A DNA stretch of 5,112 nucleotides from Chloroflexota bacterium. GTDB taxonomy: Bacteria > Chloroflexota > Limnocylindria > QHBO01. The DNA is taken from NCBI GenBank assembly GCA_024636135.1, contig JAGXHP010000019.1, positions 1 to 5,112 on the forward strand, given 5' to 3'. The notes beneath the pieces were generated by a model. It was not told the DNA's origin. It worked only from the letters and a program-made list of their open reading frames with translations, and ran no database searches. Of the stretch, positions 1 to 5,112 are shown one piece after another. The translations under genes were made by a program, and so were the position numbers. Numbering within the stretch: position 1 is the stretch's first letter; every line of letters begins with the position of its first letter.

Positions 1-777
1 GCCGATGAGCGCCGGTCCGGCCGACTTCACAAGTGCGCGCGCCGAGGCCGAAAGCGTCTCCGGGTGTCCGACGATGCCCGCGTCACCGACGAACACGTTG
101 AGCTCGAGATCGTCGAACCGATCCCCGGCCACCTGCCGGACGAGTGTCGCTCGCCGATCCAGCGCCGCCTCGGTGGCGTGGCGGATCATCGGCCGTCCCG
201 CGGCCGAGAACTGCGGAACCAGGCTCACGATCTGTGCTTCCCGGGCAGCGATGCGCACCATGCGCGGACCTCCCGCCCCGAGCATGATCGGCGGATGCGG
301 GCGCTGGATGGGGGTTGGGTGAACGCGAGCGCGGTCGAGACGATAGAAGCGTCCGTGGTGGGTCACCTCGTCCCCGGACAGCAGGCGCCGGATGATGTCG
401 AGTGACTCGAGCATGCGGTCGATCCGCGTGCCGGCCGCGTCGTACGGCATGCCGAGCTGGCGGTAGTCTCGCCGATTCCACCCGGCTCCCAGGCCGAGCT
501 CCAGGCGTCCGCCGCTCAGCCGGTCCAGCGTCGCCGCCTCCCGCGCCACGATCAGCGGATGGCGATAGTCGTTGGCGAGCACATACGGTCCGATGCGCAG
601 CGTGCGCGTCACCGCCGCCGCGGCGGCCAGGGCGACCGGCGGCGCGAGCTGCTGCGACAGGTGATCGGTGACATACAGCGCCGCGTAGCCGAGATCCTCG
701 ACGCGTCGCACGAAGGCTGACCAGTCGTCGGCGCGGTCGGAGTTGTTGGTGTAGACCGCGAAGCGAAACGGCCGCAT
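1..777 (-). CDS. LLM-class F420-dependent oxidoreductase, C-terminus cut by window edge
   Basis: Partial gene: 259 codons are visible from an ATG at 777, and the frame is still open at base 1. The product reads as a bacterial luciferase-like (LLM) flavin/F420 oxidoreductase with a TIM-barrel fold, a cytoplasmic family that usually uses coenzyme F420 for hydride transfer. Visible hallmarks are the N-terminal MRPFRFAVYT, the DH pair at residues 38-39, the block ANDYRHP at 68-74 leading to EAATLDRLSGGRLELGLGAGW (80-100), and the PPIMLGAGG segment at 162-170. This layout resembles the TIGR03621 (MSMEG_2516-type) subfamily, whose members are about 300 residues, so roughly 40 residues are probably missing. 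The substrate cannot be told. The start lies six bases after the methyltransferase stop, in the same frame, with no clear Shine-Dalgarno, which suggests translational coupling. The next in-frame codon triplet upstream of those six bases is that TGA, so no earlier start exists. LLM membership is firm; F420 rather than FMN use is inferred. Confidence 0.9.
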   Translation of the reverse strand, partial: MRPFRFAVYTNNSDRADDWSAFVRRVEDLGYAALYVTDHLSQQLAPPVALAAAAAVTRTLRIGPYVLANDYRHPLIVAREAATLDRLSGGRLELGLGAGWNRRDYRQLGMPYDAAGTRIDRMLESLDIIRRLLSGDEVTHHGRFYRLDRARVHPTPIQRPHPPIMLGAGGPRMVRIAAREAQIVSLVPQFSAAGRPMIRHATEAALDRRATLVRQVAGDRFDDLELNVFVGDAGIVGHPETLSASARALVKSAGPALIG

Positions 778-783
778 CGGCGG

Positions 784-1440
784 TCAGGCAGCCGGGTGAG
801 TGCGAGCGTAGACCGCGGTCTGCCAGATCACCCCACGGTGATGAAAGCGGCGCTCGAAGCCGGCGGCACGGATCCGGGCATCGACCTGCCGCTCGGGGTG
901 AACGTGAAACTGGAAGCGCTTGCGAAACAGCCGGAGGGCCGTGTTGCCGACGCGGGCAACCGCACGGATCCACCACCGCTCCACGGGGAAGACGACGCCG
1001 TACGTGCGCCTGGTCCGCTCGACGGACCGATCGACGAGTGCCTCCCAGTCTCCGTAGCAGCAGATCACGTGGTCGAGCGTCACGATGTCGGCAGGGGCGA
1101 TTTCGGAGGCCACCTCCACGAAGTCGCCGTACCGGAACGTGGCCTGCTCCCCGAAGCCCCGGCGGTCGACCTCGAGGCGGGCGGCGGCGAGGTAGGCCTC
1201 CGACGCGTCGACGCCGCTCAGGCGTGCCGCGCCGGCCAGCAACAGCTCGGTCCCGACGACCCCCACGCCGCCGCCGATGTCGAGGACCTCGGCCGCGTCC
1301 ACGCCGAGCGCCTTGACCGCATCGATCAGCCGGGCGGTGCTTCCGGCCGCGCCCTTGCGACGGTAGTCATCGAGCTCGCGCCGGGCGGTGCGGTCGTTGA
1401 AGATCGAGTCGTACTCGGGGCGGCAGCAGGATTCGGGCAT
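784..1440 (-). CDS. Class I SAM-dependent methyltransferase of unknown substrate
   Basis: Complete gene of 218 codons with a Rossmann-fold methyltransferase domain. Motif I is VLDIGGGVG (52-60), the SAM-binding glycine loop. The acidic end of strand 2 is GVDAS (76-80, D78), the motif near the adenine site is YGDF (104-107), and the strand-4 region is ADIVTLDHVICCYGDW (117-132). The N-terminal cap carries a Cys pair (C5, C6) followed by a Y-x3-F then ARR and YRRKG pattern, which I recall from a widespread group of uncharacterised bacterial methyltransferases with a related CCYPD segment at strand 4. No signal peptide or membrane segment is evident, so it is likely cytoplasmic. The substrate could be a small molecule or a lipid; nothing marks it as a nucleic-acid methyltransferase (no NPPY-type motif). 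It begins 21 bases after the helicase stop and ends six bases before the oxidoreductase start. The ATG has no strong ribosome binding site; a second ATG at 1448 is out of frame. Confidence 0.9.
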   Translation of the reverse strand: MPESCCRPEYDSIFNDRTARRELDDYRRKGAAGSTARLIDAVKALGVDAAEVLDIGGGVGVVGTELLLAGAARLSGVDASEAYLAAARLEVDRRGFGEQATFRYGDFVEVASEIAPADIVTLDHVICCYGDWEALVDRSVERTRRTYGVVFPVERWWIRAVARVGNTALRLFRKRFQFHVHPERQVDARIRAAGFERRFHHRGVIWQTAVYARTHPAA

Positions 1441-1461
1441 GCCGCCATGATGCGCCCCGCG

Positions 1462-4400
1462 CTATCGGTCCGCCATCTCCGCGAACTGGCACAGGGCGTT
1501 GGCGAGTCTCATCTGCTCGGGCGTGCGGGCGCGGACCCGGAGCAGCGATGGCTCGGCCACCACGACGGTGACGCATCGGGCTCGGGAGGTCGCAACGTTC
1601 AGCCGGTTGCGCGAGTAGAGGAAGCTCATGCCGCGTGGGGCGTCCTCGGGCGAGCTGGAGGTCATCGAGTAGATGCTGACCGGTGCCTCCTGGCCCTGGA
1701 ACTTGTCGACGGTGCCGACGCGGCCCTCGGGCAGCTCGCGCAGGATCGCGCCGACCTGGGCGTTGTACGGCGCCACGACGAGCACGTCCTGGTATGTCAG
1801 CGGGCACTCCTCGCCCTCGTGGTTCACCCAGGTGGCGCCGCCCTCGACGAGCGTGCGCACCAGGGTTGCCACGGCGCGGGCCTCCTCGACGGACTCGTTG
1901 TCGTTGCCGATGTGCTCGATCGGAAGCAGGCGAACGCCGACCCCGCCGAGCGGTTCAGTCGCGTGCAGGATCTGCTGCCCAAGGTGTTCCTTCGACTCGA
2001 GGCGTCCCTCGTAGAACGCCGGGGAGGTGAAGTCGGTGATCCTCGGATGGAGCCGCCAGGTGTGCTCGAGGAACAGCCCGCGATCGGGAGGCATCGTGTC
2101 GTCGTCGCCGAGCAGGTGCGCGAGCGCCGACCGGTCCGCGCCTGGCGGATGCGAGCCCTGGATCGGCTGGTCGAGCTGCTGCGGATCGCCCAGCAGCACG
2201 AGGCTGCTCGTGGAGCCGGCCATGGCAAGCACGTTGGCGAGCGAGATCTGCCCCGCCTCGTCCACGAAGAGGACATCCACCAGGCCGTCGCTCTTCTCCG
2301 GCGCCCAGAACCACGAGGTTCCTGCCGCAACGTTTAGCTCGCCGCTGGCGAGCCCGTCGCGGACCTCCGGGTTGGACTCGGTCACGCGGATCCGTGGGTC
2401 GTCGATGCCGGTGATGCCCTCGCTCACCTTCTGCGCCGCCCGGATGTCGACCTCGACTCCCTCGGCCGCCTCGAGCACCGCGGAGAGGAAGTGGCCGATG
2501 ACCTTGTGGCTCGTGGCGCTGATGCCCACCTTCTTGCCGGCCTGGAGCAGTCGCACGATCATCCGCGCGCCGGTGTACGTCTTGCCGGAGCCGGGAGGCC
2601 CCTGGAGGGCGAGCGTCCCCGCGTCGAGGCAGCTGACGAGGCGGACTGCTGCCTCGAGGTCGGACTCGCCGTCGTGGCGCAGGGCTCCACCATCGGATTG
2701 GCCACAACGTGGCGCCCGCGCCAGCAGGAGGTCCCGCCCAGCGCGCCACTCGCCCGGCGCGTCCACCCCATGAGCGGCCACCCAGCGCCCGAGCCGCAGC
2801 AGCGAGGCCCGGTGATCCCGGTCGCCGATCGTGTCCAGCGGAATCAGCGCCTCGGGGTGGCGAACCTCCGCGTCATTCATCCAGATGAGGTCGACGGTGG
2901 CGCGCGCGTTATCGATGGCGGCGATCGACGCGCGGACCTTCCACGCCTTCCAGGACGCGTCGGGCTGCTCCTGCTGCAGACGCGGGTCGTAGAGCTCCTG
3001 CCGGGAGCCGATGTCGTACTCCTGTGCGGGAATTTCGTAGCGCCAGATCTGCCGCTCTTTAGCCTTCGGCTTTGGCTTGAATGGCGGCCCAATCGGACCG
3101 ACGACGGTCAGGCGGCCGAGAGCCGTCCGGTCCTCGACCAGCTCGTCGGGTCCCATCCCCATCCGGTTGAAGAACTCCCAGTAGGCGACCTTCGCCTCGC
3201 GCCTATGCCACGACAGCAGCTGCGCCAGCAACCAGGCCGCGTGCTGCTCGTCGGTACGGTCGATCCGGTCGGCGGGGACTCCGTCGCTCAGCAGGTCCGC
3301 GACCTCCTGAACCTCGGCGGCAGATTCGGAGAGGCTGGCGGGGGCTTCCGGCGAGACTGCCGCCGGACGCGGGACCACCGCTCCGGCCAGCGCCGCCAGC
3401 TCATGGCGCCGGTCCTCGAGCCAGTCGCGGAGGCGGAGCGTGCTGAGCACGTCGTCGCGGTTATACGCGGCGATCGAGTCGAGGATCGGTGAGGCGGGCC
3501 GCTCGCCGTCACCCAGCTGCAGCCACTGCTCGAACTCGACGATGCTCGAGCCCGCGTCCCGTAGGCCCTCCGTTCGCTCGAAGTCGTACATCGGTTCGAG
3601 ACGCTTGATCGAGTAGCTCTCGACCGAGGCGCGCAGCCCCTGGCGCACCGCCCGATACAGGTCGATGAGCACGTTGCCGCGGAGCAGGCGGTCGACCTGC
3701 TCCTCTCGTGTTCCGTGTCGGCCCATGAGCCGCTTGAGCGCCGTGGGTTCGTACGGGGCGTAGTGATAGACGTGCATGTCGGGGTACGCGTCGAGCCTCG
3801 CCGTGAGGAGATCCATGAGCGATTCGAAGGCGGCCTTCTCGCCAGCCAGCGTGATCTCGGCGGGCGCATCGGGGTCGTACGACCAGATCGGCGTGAAGGC
3901 GACCGCGGTGTCGAGGACGCCGAAGAGGTAGTCGATGCCGTCGTCGTAGGCGAACGGGTCCCCCTCGAGATCCAGGAAGAGGTCGCCCTCGTTGGGCTCG
4001 GGCAGGGTGGCGAGCCCGCGCTCGGCCTCGATCGGCTCGCCCGGAGCCGGCTGGAGGAGCTCATAGATCGGCTTCGCCAGGCCGCGGCCCTCGACCTGGA
4101 TGCGGGCCTGCTCACGCACCCGCTCCATCGACGCCGCACCGGCTCCGTCGAGCGGGGGATCGAACGGAATCGGGGCGGCGGCCAGGCGCGCGACCGTGCC
4201 GATCTCGCGGGCGACCAGCGACTTCCGCTGCCGCGCGCTGATTCCCGCCACGAGCGAGAGGTGGTCGTCCTCTCGGCGACGCTGGACGCACAGCTCCGCC
4301 CAGCGGCAGACGTTGCAGTGCTCGACGGGCTCGGGGTACGTGTTCAGCGGTGGATAGGCCGGGGCGGTCGCGGCTCCGAGCACCGTCTCCTCGAACCGGC

Positions 4401-5031
4401 GTTTCGCGGCGCGGTAATAGGACAGGTAGTCCGCGACGCGCAGCGCGGCGACCTCGCGGGCGCTCCCGCCGAGCACGACCCGCATCGTCTCGGGTTCGAC
4501 ACCCTGGAGGGCCGTGAGCTGCTCGACGTAGCTGCACATCTGGAGCACCGCGCCCGCCTTGACGTGGCGGGCGAGCTTCGTATCGGCGACCTCGTAGTGG
4601 TACGGACCCCACGTGGACGGCCGCTCCGGGGACTCGACGCGGAGCAGAAAGTCGGCGTAGCCGAGCCACTGACCGTCGAAGAAGGTGGCCTGGAAGATGA
4701 CGTCTGCGCCGGACGCCATGGCGACGATCGTCTCCTGCGCCTGCCTCCGGATTCGGTCGCCGCGATCCTCGTCATCATTGCGGGCGATCTCGACCACGGC
4801 ACGGCCGTCGGCGGCGAGATCGTCCAGGTAGCGCTTCTCGTGGCGGAAGCCACGCTCGCGGATGACGTCAAGCTCCGGGTCGTCCCGCATCGGGCGCTTG
4901 ACGAGGCCCGCGAGCGCTGCTCGTTCGAGCGCGGTCAGGTGTTCGCAGGCCAGGTACCCGACGAGGTCGGTGGCCGAGAAGACGGGTTGGCCGTCGATCA
5001 GCTGCAGTGGATGGTCCTCCCCATGGGGCAA
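1462..5031 (-). CDS. TM0106-type RecB-like nuclease / DEDD exonuclease / SF1 helicase fusion
   Basis: Intact 1189-codon gene with three catalytic modules. (1) Residues about 18-250 form a PD-(D/E)xK nuclease of the RecB/Cas4/AddB type (COG2251, TM0106 family): H64-E65, GYAD with D127, the DTK triad D150/K152, Q164-x3-Y168, and cysteines C29, C239, C242 and C248 that likely hold a 4Fe-4S cluster. (2) Residues about 345-545 form an RNase H-like 3'-5' exonuclease domain of the YprB type: D354-L-E356, D457, and Y523-x3-D527. (3) Residues about 800-1165 form an Upf1/Dna2-like SF1 helicase: Walker A GPPGSGKT (811-818), Walker B DEAGQ (924-928), GDPQQL (948-953), TWRLHP (991-996), VDKFQGQE (1108-1115) and NVATSRAR (1145-1152). 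Residues 546-800 are an accessory region. It likely resects or processes DNA (RNA is possible for the helicase or exonuclease) in the cytoplasm. The start given is the only upstream start codon, a TTG; a CTG at 5007 with a good ribosome binding site is a rival and would give 1181 residues. Domain identities are strong; the biological role is unknown. Confidence 0.95.
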   Translation of the reverse strand: MPHGEDHPLQLIDGQPVFSATDLVGYLACEHLTALERAALAGLVKRPMRDDPELDVIRERGFRHEKRYLDDLAADGRAVVEIARNDDEDRGDRIRRQAQETIVAMASGADVIFQATFFDGQWLGYADFLLRVESPERPSTWGPYHYEVADTKLARHVKAGAVLQMCSYVEQLTALQGVEPETMRVVLGGSAREVAALRVADYLSYYRAAKRRFEETVLGAATAPAYPPLNTYPEPVEHCNVCRWAELCVQRRREDDHLSLVAGISARQRKSLVAREIGTVARLAAAPIPFDPPLDGAGAASMERVREQARIQVEGRGLAKPIYELLQPAPGEPIEAERGLATLPEPNEGDLFLDLEGDPFAYDDGIDYLFGVLDTAVAFTPIWSYDPDAPAEITLAGEKAAFESLMDLLTARLDAYPDMHVYHYAPYEPTALKRLMGRHGTREEQVDRLLRGNVLIDLYRAVRQGLRASVESYSIKRLEPMYDFERTEGLRDAGSSIVEFEQWLQLGDGERPASPILDSIAAYNRDDVLSTLRLRDWLEDRRHELAALAGAVVPRPAAVSPEAPASLSESAAEVQEVADLLSDGVPADRIDRTDEQHAAWLLAQLLSWHRREAKVAYWEFFNRMGMGPDELVEDRTALGRLTVVGPIGPPFKPKPKAKERQIWRYEIPAQEYDIGSRQELYDPRLQQEQPDASWKAWKVRASIAAIDNARATVDLIWMNDAEVRHPEALIPLDTIGDRDHRASLLRLGRWVAAHGVDAPGEWRAGRDLLLARAPRCGQSDGGALRHDGESDLEAAVRLVSCLDAGTLALQGPPGSGKTYTGARMIVRLLQAGKKVGISATSHKVIGHFLSAVLEAAEGVEVDIRAAQKVSEGITGIDDPRIRVTESNPEVRDGLASGELNVAAGTSWFWAPEKSDGLVDVLFVDEAGQISLANVLAMAGSTSSLVLLGDPQQLDQPIQGSHPPGADRSALAHLLGDDDTMPPDRGLFLEHTWRLHPRITDFTSPAFYEGRLESKEHLGQQILHATEPLGGVGVRLLPIEHIGNDNESVEEARAVATLVRTLVEGGATWVNHEGEECPLTYQDVLVVAPYNAQVGAILRELPEGRVGTVDKFQGQEAPVSIYSMTSSSPEDAPRGMSFLYSRNRLNVATSRARCVTVVVAEPSLLRVRARTPEQMRLANALCQFAEMADR
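5016..5022 (-). promoter_or_regulatory. Shine-Dalgarno-like GGGGAGG inside the 5' end of the nuclease-helicase gene
   Basis: On the minus strand GGGGAGG matches the anti-Shine-Dalgarno core GGAGG exactly. It ends eight bases before a CTG codon (5007-5005, codon 9 of the annotated frame), which is an ideal spacing. The annotated TTG at 5031 has only a weak TAGG-like sequence upstream of it. The conserved part of the nuclease (FSATDLVGYLACEH, from about residue 18) begins after both candidates, so protein conservation does not exclude a CTG start. It may be a chance match in G-rich sequence. Confidence 0.4.
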
Positions 5032-5036
5032 GCCTA
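5031..5036 (-). promoter_or_regulatory. Candidate -10 element (TAGGCT) for the minus-strand operon
   Basis: TAGGCT on the minus strand fits the loose TAnnnT -10 pattern of high-G+C bacteria. Its spacing would place transcription start at about 5024, inside the annotated reading frame and past the TTG. No recognisable -35 hexamer stands 16-19 bases upstream. Such short matches are frequent by chance, so this is a weak call that matters mainly because it bears on the start codon choice. Confidence 0.25.
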
Positions 5037-5090
5037 GCGGCTCGACGTGACAGCTCGTGCGTCGCTTGCGGTCCGGCGCACAATCACGCC
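5032..5090. promoter_or_regulatory. Short divergent intergenic region, presumed to hold promoters for both directions
   Basis: These 59 bases separate the minus-strand operon from a probable plus-strand gene. Both sides appear to start here, so the promoters of both should lie within or next to it. I see no strong -35/-10 pair, no clear inverted repeat operator and no terminator. A GTGACA sequence (5047-5052, plus strand) resembles a -35 box, but no -10 box lies at the right distance. Confidence 0.5.
5079..5084 (+). promoter_or_regulatory. Candidate -10 element (CACAAT) for the divergent gene
   Basis: CACAAT matches TATAAT at four of six positions and ends exactly six bases before the ATG at 5091. 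That is the spacing expected if transcription starts on the A of the ATG (leaderless mRNA, common in actinobacteria). There is no convincing -35 hexamer, and no Shine-Dalgarno stands before the ATG, which agrees with a leaderless start but does not prove it. Confidence 0.3.
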
Positions 5091-5112
5091 ATGCGGGTGT
5101 GGTGGCTCATCC
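5091..5112 (+). CDS. Start of a divergent gene, product unknown (fragment)
   Basis: An ATG at 5091 opens a frame reading MRVWWLI before the window ends, so only seven full codons are visible. Support comes from its position opposite the operon start, the -10-like CACAAT six bases upstream, and the minus-strand operon frame being closed by a TGA at 5109-5107, which leaves this edge free. The two tryptophans and following Leu-Ile are hydrophobic and could begin a signal or membrane segment, but seven residues are far too few to assign anything. It could also be a chance ATG. Confidence 0.4.

Noticed and set aside
83..976. A 297-codon minus-strand open frame overlapping the oxidoreductase and the end of the methyltransferase in another frame.
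   Set aside because: The translation is Arg/Pro/Ala-rich with no motif, and the overlapping frame encodes a clear luciferase-like enzyme.
784..1440. Considered the methyltransferase as a DNA or RNA modification enzyme of a restriction or defence system next to the nuclease-helicase.
   Set aside because: No DNA methyltransferase catalytic motif (NPPY/DPPY or PCQ type) and no target recognition domain are visible in 218 residues.
796..2337. A 513-codon plus-strand open frame covering the methyltransferase and the end of the helicase.
   Set aside because: It runs antisense across two well-supported genes and their junction, shows no domain, and has the composition of a high-G+C shadow frame.
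2491..3492. A 333-codon plus-strand open frame within the helicase gene.
   Set aside because: It is antisense to the conserved helicase and accessory region, with no motif of its own.
3288..4139. A 283-codon minus-strand frame inside the nuclease-helicase gene in a different phase.
   Set aside because: It consists almost entirely of Arg, Ser, Thr and Pro, typical of an out-of-phase reading of high-G+C coding sequence.
4282..4980. Considered the Cas4-like nuclease as evidence of a CRISPR locus.
   Set aside because: There are no repeat arrays or other cas genes in the window, and the domain is fused to a helicase as in TM0106-type proteins.
4998..5024. An eight-codon minus-strand frame starting at ATG 5024 and ending at TGA, considered as a separate leader peptide gene.
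   Set aside because: It has no ribosome site of its own, no regulatory codon bias and no attenuator-like hairpin after it. It is mentioned only in connection with the start codon question.
3715..5037. A 440-codon open frame on the plus strand, antisense to the nuclease-helicase.
   Set aside because: Its product is a low-complexity mix rich in Arg, Gly, Val, Asp and Glu with no recognisable motif, as expected of the mirror frame of a high-G+C gene. The opposite strand has a complete set of conserved enzyme motifs.

Overview
This is a high-G+C window (by eye well above 60% G+C) that is almost fully coding on the minus strand. The first gene downstream of the control region (rightmost here) is a very large nuclease-helicase. 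It is followed by a class I SAM-dependent methyltransferase and then an F420-type luciferase-like oxidoreductase that runs off the left edge. The base composition, the presence of a probable coenzyme F420-dependent enzyme, and the TM0106-type nuclease-helicase fit an actinobacterial genome (for example a deep-branching Actinomycetota lineage) or possibly Chloroflexota. This is an inference from gene content; no rRNA or other phylogenetic marker is present.

Layout in the direction of minus-strand transcription: a short divergent intergenic region (5032-5090); a 1189-codon gene (5031-1462) encoding a Cas4/AddB-like PD-(D/E)xK nuclease with four Fe-S-type cysteines, a DEDD-type RNase H-like exonuclease domain and a C-terminal Upf1/Dna2-like SF1 helicase; a 21-base gap; a 218-codon methyltransferase (1440-784); a 6-base gap; and an LLM-class oxidoreductase (777-1, C-terminus missing). 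The three genes lie in the same reading frame with tiny gaps and no visible terminator or internal promoter, so they look like one transcription unit. On the plus strand a divergent gene probably starts at 5091, but only seven full codons are visible.

The nuclease-helicase is complete, and its key motifs can be read directly. It belongs to a known but, to my knowledge, biochemically poorly characterised family, and it probably acts in DNA repair or processing, or possibly in defence. No pathway obviously links it to the methyltransferase and the oxidoreductase, so the operon may be only positional. The point most worth checking at the sequence level is its translation start. The only upstream start codon is a TTG with no good ribosome binding site, while a strong GGGGAGG lies just inside the reading frame, eight bases before a CTG codon. 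I saw no tRNA, rRNA, CRISPR array, insertion sequence or long repeat.
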